This document shows positions 1-9,888 of a DNA stretch of 64,000 nt, piece by piece (within the stretch, counting starts at the first letter, position 1; the number at the start of each line of letters is the position of its first letter). A program made the position numbers and the translations under genes. This stretch comes from Pseudocercospora fijiensis CIRAD86 (Eukaryota; Ascomycota; Dothideomycetes; Mycosphaerellales; Mycosphaerellaceae): contig NW_006921532.1 in NCBI RefSeq assembly GCF_000340215.1, positions 62,001 to 126,000 of the forward strand. Reading direction: 5' to 3'. The notes below the pieces were generated by a model that made no database searches, was not told the DNA's origin, and worked only from the letters and a program-made list of their open reading frames with translations.

Positions 1-98
1 TAATATTCTAGTTTCTCGTACGGTATAGCTATAGTCGCCGGATTGTAGGAAGCACTAGTATTTATATTAGATTGTTACCGATCTAGGTAATAAGACTA

Positions 99-576
99 AA
101 GGTATATTTAGCCTTAAGCGTTATACTCGGTATAGACTCGATAAGAAAACTTAGCTATTAATGCAGTATCGCTTCTTAGTTTATTACTATCTACCGGACT
201 TTAACGTTACGATAGCGGATATTAAGGCGCTTCGCTATAACCTTAAACTACTATATAGCGAGATAGAGTACAAGATCGGAATCGGGGCATTTAACCTCGA
301 AGGTAACGTTAAAGTCTTAGGAACGATTATATATTAGTAGCGCTATAGTATCGCCTACCTAGCGAACGGTATAGCAGATATAACTCTAATCGAACTTCTA
401 GAGAGGGAGGAGGCGTACGATAACGATATTACGCTCGTCGTGCTATAGCGACTAAGTATAGCGAAGGAACGCGAGCTACTAGTAATAGAAGAGGGTACGG
501 CTACTCTACGTAAAGTATCGATAGAGGAAGAGAACCCTACGCTACTTAAAGGTAATATTCTTAGATTAGGTATATA
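99..576 (+). pseudogene. Unidentified ORF remnant at left edge
   Basis: One plus-strand frame can be followed from about base 100 to a TAA near 575, broken only by TAG-type stops. The readable middle part is rich in Leu, Glu and Ile, for example the run IELLEREEAYDNDITLVV and then KERELLVIEEGTATLRKVS, so a helical, charged C-terminal part is likely. The beginning is outside the window or too degraded to place. I do not recognise the family. It lies on the same strand as the long frame that starts near 1.4 kb and could belong to the same mobile or subtelomeric unit, but nothing in the sequence proves that. Confidence 0.4.
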
Positions 577-1222
577 ATACTACGATTACAGAAATAGTCT
601 CCGCAATATTAAATTATATAAATAATTATATAAGCATGTAAATAAGTAACAACGTCTTTATTTAATCAATTATAGTCCTTCTAGCTTATATAACTACGTA
701 ATAATTTCGTTCCTTAAGTAGTTAACTATATAAAGAATTTAGGGCCTATTAAGTAAAGTTAGTCTACCTCGTTATCGTCCTCGATAACCCTATAGTATAT
801 ATAAGGGTTAAGAGCTACAGTGATCTATATATTAAGTAGACAGTATAATAGAATATCTAGCGGTGTTCTATAGCTCCGAGTGAATATAGATCGCTATATA
901 TAGTAGTAGAGAACGCCTCTTCCGAGATACTAATTTCCGACTTTATAGGTCGAGATTTCTACCTATACTACGAGGCTCTATCTCTAATAGTATAGTATAG
1001 CTTCCGGATAAAGAGAGGTTAGTACTATATAGCAATTTTGTTATTCTAAGCATATAGAACAATAATAGTGTAATAGAATCCTATTATTCTCGACGCTAGT
1101 CTAGCAAAGTCGATAAAGCAATAAACCTAGATTATACGCTATTATATACGATAGGCTATCTGTTTATTTAGTAGTGCGCTAGTCGCTCGCTATTTAATCT
1201 TATTTAAGCGCTATCTACTTAG
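577..1222. other. Non-coding or fully degraded stretch
   Basis: AT-rich, strongly RIP-mutated sequence in which I could not follow a coding frame. Its right end adjoins the unmutated island. The codon just before the island reads TAG, which fits a RIP-changed CAG in the same frame. Confidence 0.4.
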
Positions 1223-1336
1223 GCGCTGCTGCAAGAGGGCGTGGACATCACGGCGCGCCTGGGCGGGCGCTACTTTGGCGGCATCCTCTACGGCGCCATG
1301 GCGAAATACGGCCACCCCTGCACGCCACGGGGCTTC
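1223..1336 (+). pseudogene. Unmutated 114-bp island, ankyrin-repeat-like coding fragment
   Basis: This short block is GC-rich and full of CpA and TpG (gcaag, catcac, ccatgg, ccaccc, gcacgcc), unlike everything around it. It is open for 38 codons on the plus strand. The peptide starts ALLQEGVDITARLGGRY and goes on to a GxLYGAMAKYGHP segment. It resembles one ankyrin unit of the large fungal NACHT-ankyrin proteins, whose repeats have the pattern LLxxGADVNAQGG.YGNALQAA..GGH. The codon before it is TAG, probably a RIP-changed CAG of the same repeat, so the edge of the island seems to lie inside a once longer frame. The ankyrin call is by pattern only and covers a single repeat. Confidence 0.5.
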
Positions 1337-1442
1337 TTTATTAGTATACACTTATTGTATAACTACGGTTTTAGGCGTACGCCCGAAGTTTTTGCTATTG
1401 TCGGCGCTATCTAGTAGCCGTATTAAGCGGCAGCTATACCTA

Positions 1443-4400
1443 GTGTTCGGCTAGCCTTGCCTTACTATTTCGCGACGGAATCTACTCGTCGTTATCGTCG
1501 TCGTCGGCAGACGTAGAGTTACTATTATCTAGCCCTCTTAGTCGCTAAATCTGTCGCATCGCTATAAAGCAGTTAATAAGATCTTCGCTAATTATCTACT
1601 ATCCTTAATTACAGAGCAGATTAGGAGTATAGCGGTATATTATATAAAGTTAGTTCTTCTTTTTTACAGTACTAACGAGCGACTAATGCTACGGGATAGT
1701 ACTATTCTAGATAAGGTTACTCGCGCTAACTAGGACGGCGGCTACCTACTTTACCTAGTATTAAGCGGTAGTGCCGGGTATTTTCTTCTATCGAATAGCT
1801 TAATAGATTTTGCTTTTATCGTAAGTAGGGAGGATGCGTATCTAATTTATTATATAACGCCCTATACTATACTTAAACTGTTACGCAATATCTAGGTAAT
1901 CCTGACTAAGTAAGGCGAGTACGTCGAAATAGTACCTCGCCTACCTACGCTATAGTCGGCGTTCCTAGCTATTGCGGCGAAAACCGTCGTCCTAGTTAAA
2001 GAGTAGCTAAAGGCAGGTTTGCTAGATAGCGGTAAATAAGGTAAAGCCGCCTTCTATAGCGTTACTACTACCGCCCCGGGCGACGATAATATTAGGTCTC
2101 CTACCCGTTATCCGATATACGAGATCGTACGAAAAGCTATAGAGACCGGCTCTCTCTTTATCGGTAACTTCCTCCGAGAAGAAGTAGCGTAACTATACCT
2201 AATCCCCTAGGCGCTTATCGGGCTTTAAGAGTATATAGAGTATATAGCTAGTATAGCGGCATTTATATACCTAGCTTAATCGCTAAAGCGCCCGTTTAAC
2301 GATACCTAGGTACTAATCCGAGTTGTTATCCTCTTCTAAGTCGTTACCCTTACGCTCTTTATACGCTACTCGATACGTTTAGTAGGCGGTAACGAATTAG
2401 TCGATCGTCTCCTTTACGTAGTTATAGAAAGCTTACTCTAGCCTTCCCGAACCGGTAGCCTAGAGCTAGCTACGGAGGAAGTCGGTAGTATAGGCGGTCT
2501 ACTAGAGCGCAGCAGTATAGAAGCGTAGTTAAACCTAGTTAAAGAGATCGGCTAGGAGCTAGGCGGCGTACGTAGTATAGAGGCTTACTATAATATTTAA
2601 ACCCCGACGACTTCCTTCCTACTCTCTATCGCCCGCGCCTAACTAGTCGTAACGATTACGAGAGAGTCTATGCTTTATACTAAAGGAACTACTATTACAG
2701 GTCGTCGTTAGTAAGTTAAATAGTATATTAAGTATTACCGACGTAGAGGCTTCCTTAACGGCGCGGATTATACGATCGAGTTAGGCGGTATTTACGCCTA
2801 TATTAATAGACCTTTACGAAAGGACTATATATATTGCAAAGAGCTAGCGGTTTAACTGCAAACGTATAAAGTCGACGACGTACTTACTCTCGAGTACGAA
2901 GAAAGGCTAGTAAGTGCGACGCCCGTCTACTCCCTCGGTTAGGCTTAGGCGAGTTATAGGCAGATTAGGCTAATAGAGCAGGTCCTAGCAAGTACGAACC
3001 TCTCCTCGTATACTAAAGGGAACAGTACTCGAGGCGTAGCTATCTAGCGTATTATACGCCTATGTAATTTCCGCTTTAAAGGCGTCTAAGATACGAGCTC
3101 GGCGAAATATAGTATCTCGGGTAATAAGGGAAGTAACGGCGGCTACCTAGTCGATAGTAGACTAGGAGAATATAAGAAGCGGTAGTATTAACTAACTAAA
3201 AATAGGTTCTACCGTTCGGTTAATAGACGCGAAGAGATCCTTCGATATATTATATCCTTAGAAGAAGCCGATACTACTAAGCCGCTCTACGGACTTACGG
3301 AGTAGTTTGCCTCGGATACTATAAGCCTCTTATATACCGAACTACTAGTATACTTAACGATGCTCGATATTAAGGCCGCTAGTCTTCGTAACGCTATAGG
3401 CTATCCGGTAAAGGGCGATAAGCGGAGATACTACTACGTCTTCGACTACTAGTCTAGTAGGGATATCTTCCTATACGAGGTCGAACTAAGCGCGGTCTAT
3501 ATTACGATATATAGGGTTAAACTAGCGCTCGAGGGACTAATCGAGGAGTTCTTTAAGCTCTAGGGGAGTCTATACCTCTAGACGGATTTTAGTCCTATAC
3601 TATATAATAACTAGTTCTATACGCCGCTAATATATATCTAAGTCTCGACGTAACCGACGTTCGATACCCTACTATAAACAATGTAGTCGTAGTATAGCTA
3701 CGTCGACTGTAGGGTCTTAATTTGCCGGTAGCGGATCTATAATATTATAAGAGATTTTACTAACGTTGCGATTATTGCCTTCTATATCTTGTTTCTATCG
3801 AGCGTATACGCGATTATATACTTACTAGAAGGATAGGGGATAATATACGAGTACTCGAGAAGGATAAGTATCGCGAAGCGTAGGAATAAGGATAGTATTA
3901 ACAAAGTGAGCCTATTTACGCTTGTTTATATAATAGCGACGTTGCCGGTCGATCTTCTAATTTCGATTCGCTTTAGGGAGTAGAAGGTTAGGGAAGAAGA
4001 GGTATATATTAAATCTAGAAGCATCAAGTCTAGTCGCGATCCGTATATACTTATAGCGTTCGGGTCGTATCGGAGAGCGGCCTACTAGTATATACTACTC
4101 GTAAGTAATAGTCTTTATAAAGCGAGGCATATAGAATAACCGAATACCGGCTCTATAGGTCGCAAGTAAGGTTATAGGGAGGAGAAGTGCGTTAATGTCC
4201 TAGTATCGAGTAATATAAAATAGCTAATTAGTAGATATAAGGTACGACTTCTCGAGTAATAGGACCGTAGAAGGTACCCCGTTAACCTACCCGGCGAGGA
4301 GTTTACGCTAGTCGACGCCTCGGAGCTACTCGTATATATACGTCGGGAGCTTACTATACTCTACGACGTGCGCAAGTATATCCGGGAGCTAGTAAAGTTA

Positions 4401-4640
4401 ACTTTAGACGAAGGTAGTAGTAGTACCCTTAGTAACAAATTCTACGAGTATAACTTTAGGCGATATCGGCTCCTTTTCTTCCGCGTCCGTATCCTAGTCT
4501 TAGGAATACTTATAAGAGTAACTATCTACGGCGAGCGCTTAGTAAAGTACTATCCGACTATAAGGGGTCGATATAATAGGTAGGTTATCTAGTTCCTCGT
4601 TAGAATTAACCCTAGCGTCGCTACTCGAAGGACTACTTAA
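1443..4640 (+). pseudogene. Unidentified very long RIP-killed ORF (about 1,065 codons)
   Basis: A single plus-strand frame (codon starts divisible by 3) can be read from about 1443 to a TAA at 4638 with no frameshift that I could find; every interruption is TAG or TAA. Readable pieces include KLLRNIWVILTKWGEY near 1880, a hydrophobic, possibly membrane-spanning part around 2200-2400, and IRELVKLTLDEGSSSTLSNK near 4380. The segment 4368-4583 is open without stops. The composition is rich in Leu, Tyr, Arg and Trp or Gln (these two cannot be told apart after RIP). I do not recognise a family. The frame may continue past 4640 as an Arg/Ser-rich tail into the tandem repeats. It could be a large transposon protein or a subtelomeric gene; its length without indels shows that RIP, not random decay, killed it. 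Confidence 0.55.
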
Positions 4641-5036
4641 ATCCAATTAGATTAAACTACTAGTTACCGAAGGTACTCGCGAGCTTTCGAGCGTAACGTC
4701 GCTATTATCGTCTCGACCCTACCGACCTCGCGGTAGCGTAGGTCGTAGCGGTAGTAGGGGTTCTAGTAAGGTAGGGCGCGGGTTGCGCCCTCTAGGATTT
4801 AGCTAGATACGTAGTAGGAGCCCGCGTTATAGCTACGATAGGTAAGCTCTAGGACAAGGCCTTTATAAGCTCTCTCTTAAATTAGACCTAGTAATACTAT
4901 CTCTTAATCTAGACGGGCTTCGCCTTAAGCTAGGGCTAGGAATACTATCTCTAGAATTAGACTTAGATATGCTCGCGCTTACGATCGGTCGACTACGCCG
5001 TACTAAGGCTAGTAGTTAATTCGTCCTATTTCTTAA

Positions 5037-5325
5037 AGTAGGCAACGAGGGGCTCTCTAGAATAGGAGGGAAGGAGAGACTTCTTCGAGAAGTCGGCGAA
5101 GTAGGTTAAGTAGCGGACTTCGAAGCTAGTAATAGGGGAGAATAAGCTACGCTTGCTTAGGAGTCTAGCTTAGGCGGCGTCGTAGGCAATAAGGGGCTCT
5201 CTAAAATAGGAGGGAAGGAGAGACTTCTTCGAGGAGTCGGCGAAGTAGGTTAAGTAGCGGACTTCGAAGCTAGTAATAGGGAAGAATAAGCTACGCTTCC
5301 TTAGGAGTTAGGCTTAGGCAGCGTC
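5037..5325 (+). repeat. 144-bp tandem duplication
   Basis: Two head-to-tail copies, the second starting near 5185, share the landmarks ggggctctct, gggaaggagagacttcttcg and agtaggttaagtagcggac. The period of 144 bp is a multiple of three (48 codons), so the duplication would keep a reading frame. It sits directly before the minisatellite and may be part of the same repetitive C-terminal tail. Confidence 0.85.
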
Positions 5326-5676
5326 GCTAGTATAGAAGCTAGCGGGGAAGGCGTCGCTAGTATAGAAGCTAGCTAGGAAGGCGTCGCTAGTATAGAAGCT
5401 AGCGCGGGAGGTATCGCTAGTATAGAAGCTAGCTAGGGAGGTATCGCTAGTATAGAAGCTAGCTAGGGAGGTATCGTTAGTATAGAAGCTAGCGCGGGAG
5501 GTATCGCTAGTATAGAAGCTAGCGCGGGAGGTATCGCTAGTATAGAAGCTAGCGCGGGAGGTATCGCTAGTATAGAAGCTAGCGCGGGAGGTATCGCTAG
5601 TATAGAAGCTAGCGCGGGAGGTATCGCTAGTATAGAAGCTAGCGCGGGAGGTATCGCTAGTATAGAAGCTAGCGCT
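5321..5676 (+). repeat. 30-bp minisatellite, about 12 copies
   Basis: About twelve tandem units with exact 30-bp period. The core is tcgctagtatagaagctag followed by cgcgggaggta or a close variant; the first units are the most divergent and the last six nearly identical. Because the unit is ten codons long, all three forward frames repeat. One of them is completely open and would encode ASIEASAGGI repeats; the frame of the upstream long ORF gives an Arg/Trp(Gln)-rich repeat instead. The homogeneous right end suggests recent expansion. Confidence 0.95.
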
Positions 5677-5685
5677 AGTAGGGAT

Positions 5686-6683
5686 TATACTATAGCGGAC
5701 GAAGGGGGTCTAGTAGCTATCGGAGCGGGGCGGTAAACTATTCTACGTAGGGTAAGAGGACCTATATACGAAGGGAGAGTATTAGATAGGTATACTAGTT
5801 AAGTACTATCTATTTTAGGGAGAAGAGGACGTAGAGGAGCCCGCCGAATAGCTAACCGAGGCTAGTTATAGGTAGGGATAGCCTATACGATCGATTATTA
5901 AACGATAGACGTAGAAGTACTATCCCTTAGAGTAGAGCTAGCGGCGTTAGCTCTAGTAAATTAATCGACTACCGCGATAATATCGTCGATCTCGAGCTAG
6001 TTAATATAGGTAGCGAGGAGCTATAGCCTATCTCTAGTATTTGTACGCGGCGCTATCTATAAAGAGAGCGGTAGTAGTCGTAGTGCTAGGAGAAGTAGCC
6101 GTCCCTAACTAGCCAAATAGTGCTAACTCTAGAGTGTTTAACTACCTACTACGCCTATTTAGCTACAAAGTAGAGGATTATTATAGGGGATAGGTTAGGT
6201 AGCCGAGGAGATAGACGATATAGCGGCTAGATATAGTAGCAGCGTAGACGAAGAAGATGCTACGCCTAGGTCTTACTCGGCTTGCTATACTTTCTTCTAA
6301 GCTCGTCGTAGAGCCGTACTCGCTAACTTCCTCGCAGTACGTTCGGCCTTCTTCTTCCGCTCTTCCTCTTTAGTACCGAGTAGCTTACGCTATCCTTTAG
6401 GCGGCATCGTATTAATTCCGTTAATAGCGGAGGGCAAAGCTTATATATAAGCCGCGCTAATAAGTATAGAATTCGAGGAGGTAGTAGTTCTATCTCGCGG
6501 AAACTACTAATACTAGAAAGGGCTACCTCTTTCTAGCGATATATTTTGTATATAAGAGAGTAAGGAATAGTAGCGTAGTATATTTTGCATATAAAGTAGT
6601 GCGTATAAGCAGGTTCGTATACTGCCTACGGCCTTCCTATAGACGTTGCAAAACCTAAAGTCTAGCAATTAAAGGACACCGTA
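5686..6683. other. No feature resolved
   Basis: RIP-mutated sequence right of the minisatellite. Short charged or Ser-rich stretches can be read on both strands but none could be followed for a convincing length. Confidence 0.35.
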
Positions 6684-6754
6684 AACAACTTAAAACTTTA
6701 GGTACGTACCTTAAACGCCTAGTTTTAGGTACGTACTAAAAGTTTTAAGTTGTT
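6684..6754. repeat. 71-bp fold-back hairpin, micro-MITE-like
   Basis: The left arm aacaacttaaaacttt plus ggtacgtacc is matched in inverse orientation by ggtacgtac plus aaagttttaagttgtt at the right end, with a short central spacer. The arms are about 27 nt with a one-base offset. Such structures are typical of tiny fold-back elements, or of a hairpin left by a deleted transposon. No coding potential. Confidence 0.75.
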
Positions 6755-7209
6755 CCTCTATCGGACCGTAGGATAAGTAAACCTAAAGAGTATTACTAGT
6801 AGGTCTATTATTAAAGGTAAAAGTCCTTGCTAGGCGATAGGCGGAGTAATACGAGATACGGGGTAAGGTTCGTAGTAGCCTTCCGTAATAGCGAAGGAAG
6901 GCTATTTAATTAGATAGTTAGCTAGGTTCTAATAATGTTTAATTAATATCGGGCAGACAGGTTAGCTAGATTTCGGGAAAGGATACCTCGTATACTTAAT
7001 ATAAGACTAAAAGTATAGCTAAGAAGACAGGTAAATCCCTACTTACGGAACCGGAGGGTAAGGGGTAGGGGAATACGTGCCCCGTATATTTCTTAACCGG
7101 AAGCGCTCCGTCGCGTTCTAATAGAGCGAGGGCCGTATCGCTAGTTATAGCTAATTAGCTAGACGCGGGCGCGGTCGAGATACGACTTAGAATACGAACG
7201 CCTTCTTGC

Positions 7210-7295
7210 TTTAATGTTTCTTAAGCGCTTCGTCGTATCCTAGCGAAGCGGCTTACTAACTAGAAGCGCTTCGTCGTATCCTAACGAAGCGGCTT
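7210..7295. repeat. Short duplicated segment inside helicase tail
   Basis: The segment gcgcttcgtcgtatcc followed by taacgaagcggctta, or a close variant, occurs twice about 50 bp apart. In the helicase frame it lies just after the RLGSRSKDKD segment, where the homology to the helicase family is lost. Confidence 0.6.
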
Positions 7296-7991
7296 AACGA
7301 CATCCTTGTCCTTACTACGACTACCGAGACGTATAAATTCTTCCTCGAATATAGCGATATAACGTAAAAACTAGTCGATAGCGTAGTTAGTCTAACAAGC
7401 GATAATTATTAGTAGATCTCCCTTATTCTAGTTCTCGAGTATTACTTTAATAGCTTGTATAGAGACATAGGTCTTACTAGTACCGGGTAGGCCTTAAATA
7501 ATAGTAAGACGCGCCGTTAGAATACGACGGAGCGCTTCTAGTTAGGAGGCGTCTAGAGCACTATTAGGCTTAGAAGGCTAGTACTTAACTATATTAACAT
7601 TCTCGAAGCTCTCGTTAGAGTTATTAACTAGGACAGAGCTTAGATCTCGCTTCGGCTATGCTTTAAAATACTTAGGCGCCGAAATGTAAGGCTATATACT
7701 AACGAGGTGCTCTAATAAGGGGAAACCCTCGCGTATTATACGCTAAAGGCTAAGCAAGGTATGCCGATTAGCTTCGAAAAGTCTGCTACGGTCCTCTACT
7801 ATAAGATATTCTATAGTAGGATCTAGCTCTAACTCCTCGGGACGGGCAAAGGCGAGATTAAGCTTAGGTAGATTCTACTAAAGTCCCTCTAGTAGTCGAG
7901 CGGCAATAGTAGCGACAATAGCGCGAGACACGAACTTGTTATTTATTAGTATAAGAACGACTAAGCTACCGGCGATAAGGCGCTTTAACTG

Positions 7992-8501
7992 TTCCTATAG
8001 AACTTTCTTACTAGTACGGAGGAGACTAAAAGTAACGCAGATAGCGAAGCTATATATAGATAAAGTCGCGCCGCAGATATAAACCTACTTAGGTTAGTAT
8101 ATAACGGGCGGCGCGTTAAAGGGGTAAAGGCGAGACTAACCTTCGTATAGATGCCGACTTTGCTATTAAATGCGTCCTTAGCGGTATATAGAGTATAGCG
8201 AGTTATTAAGACTACTTCGCGAAGGCCGCGGAGGGCATCTTCGCGGTTCCTATAGAACTTTCTTACTAGTGCGGAGGAGACTAAAAGTAACGCGGACGGC
8301 GAAGCTACGAGTAGACAAAGTCGCGCCGCAGATATAAACCTACTTAGGTTAGTATATAACGGGCGGCGCGTTAAAGGGGTAAAGGCGAGACTTACCTTAG
8401 TATAGATACCGACTTTACTATTAAATGCGTCCTTAGCGGTATATAGAGTATAGCGAGTTATTAAGACTACTTCGCGAAGGCTATAGAGGGTATCTTCGCG
8501 A
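7992..8501 (-). repeat. 255-bp tandem duplication within helicase remnant
   Basis: Two copies (7992-8246 and from 8247) begin with ttcctatagaactttctta and end near ctacttcgcgaaggc. The period equals 85 codons. Both copies encode, on the minus strand, the LITRYTLYTAKDAFNSKVGIYT region of the helicase. The duplication therefore happened inside the helicase coding part, and the in-frame length is notable. Confidence 0.85.
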
Positions 8502-8525
8502 TATAGCTCGTAGAGAGTGCTCTAA

Positions 8526-9232
8526 GAGAATAGTTCTATAAGGGAGGCGATAAATAGTAAATAGGGCTAGTCGATATCGCGCGCGAGGGCGAGCGTTCCT
8601 ATCGCTAGTTATAGCTAATTAGCCCGCGGCCCTTACTATATCGCTAATTATAGCTAATTAGCCCGACGCGGGCGTAGTCGAGATACGACTAAGAATGCGA
8701 CCGCCTTCTTATTTAGCTCGCAATATACGTAGGTAGCCTACGAGTAGGCGCGAGAATATATTCTTTTATACCTTCGATATTATAATATCGAATAAATAGA
8801 GAATAGTTCTATAAGGGAGGCGATAAATAGTAAATAGGGCTCGTCGACGTCGCGCGCGAGGGCGAGCGTTCCTATCGCTAGTTATAGCTAATTAGCCTGC
8901 GGCCCTTACCGTATCGCTAGTTATAGCTAATTAGCCCGACGCGGGCGCAGTCGAAATACAACTAAGAATGCGACCGCCTTCTTATTTAGCTCGCAATATA
9001 CGTAGGCGGCCTACGAGCAGGCGCGAGAATATATTCTTTTATGCCTTCGATATTATAATATCGAATAAATAGAGAATAGTTCTATAAGGGAGGCGATAAA
9101 TAGTAAATAGAGCTCGTCGACGTCGCGCGCGAGAGCGAGCGTTCCTATCGCTAGTTATAGCTAATTAGCCCGCGGCCCTTACCGTATCGCTAGTTATAGC
9201 TAATTAGCCCGACGCCGGCGCCCTACTATACG
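8526..9232. repeat. 273-bp tandem repeat, about 2.6 copies
   Basis: Units start with gagaatagttctataaggg at 8526, 8799 and 9072, an exact 273-bp period. Each unit contains two copies of cgctagttatagctaattag, the second followed by cccgacgcgggcgc, and a cgatattataatatcg palindrome. A single related segment (gctagttatagctaattagc followed by a GC-rich piece) lies at 7130-7210, on the other side of the helicase remnant, so the same repeat flanks the fragment. Confidence 0.9.
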
Positions 9233-9242
9233 CCCGCTATAC

Positions 9243-9262
9243 GCCTAACCCTAACCCTAAAG
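9243..9262. repeat. Short telomere-like run (CCCTAA)n
   Basis: The sequence cctaaccctaaccctaaa contains almost three units of CCCTAA, the complement of the TTAGGG repeat used by most filamentous fungi. It lies exactly at the end of the 273-bp tandem array. Single-and-a-half units also occur near 50749 and 58552. It is too short to be a telomere; it may be a scar of a telomeric or subtelomeric joint. Confidence 0.6.
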
Positions 9263-9888
9263 TGCCCTATAGTAAGAACAACTTCTACTCTATATTATTA
9301 GGACTCTATACCTCTAAACTACGGTTAGCCTTATATAGCATACGTCTAGAGGCCTTTACATACTCTATATACCGTACGCTGTTATTATATCTAACTACGT
9401 AGCAGTCGGATTGCGTTTAGGAGTAGGTTAGATACGTATTAGAAACGTAGGGGCCTCTAACTATTAGGTATATAGACTCCGTTAACGCCCGTTAGTAGTT
9501 AATCAAATCTACGTCGCTTAGCTAAACAAGCCTGTTTATTTAGTTAGAATTAATCAAATAAGCCTATCTATATTATCGTATGCCTGTTTATCGAAATAGC
9601 GTAATTTAGTCTAGTTTTAGGTAATATTTAGTTATAGAAGGTATAGTTTAGTTAAAGATACGCCTATATACTATATAATCTAGAATTTTAAGACGCCTAC
9701 GAAGGCCGTAGAAGCTATACCTTATAACCTTTATTTTGCTATAACAATATACCTAAACATAGCAATTACTACGTCTAAGGTCTAACGGACCCTTGCGGCT
9801 TATAACTCCGCCGCGCCTACCGCTAGAGCGGCGGGTACTCTCGCCTCCGCTTAATATATATTACTTGCTAGCTATTACTAGTACGCTA

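Larger units (their letters stand above)
7090..8520 (-). pseudogene. SF1 helicase fragment, ZNFX1 / SAD-3-like
   Basis: On the minus strand a frame reads SALDAS, LEALRRILTARLTII and then the Walker A motif GLPGTSKT at 7493-7470. The second Gly of GTGKT has become Ser by a RIP-type change, but the Lys and Thr remain. It is followed by YVSIQAIKVILEN and a motif Ia of the form LIIIACxTNYAIDQFLRY, then RLGSRSKDKD. The order (..QLEAL..RLxIIQGxPGTGKT..CxTNHAxDQFL..RxGGRS) is characteristic of Upf1-like SF1 helicases of the ZNFX1 type, to which the meiotic-silencing helicase SAD-3 of Neurospora belongs. The upstream part (TLYTAKDAFNSKVGIYTKV) also fits this family and is duplicated in the 255-bp repeat. 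Motif II (DEAG) and everything after it is absent: the frame runs into repeat sequence. Truncated, frameshifted and RIP-mutated; not functional. Confidence 0.75.
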
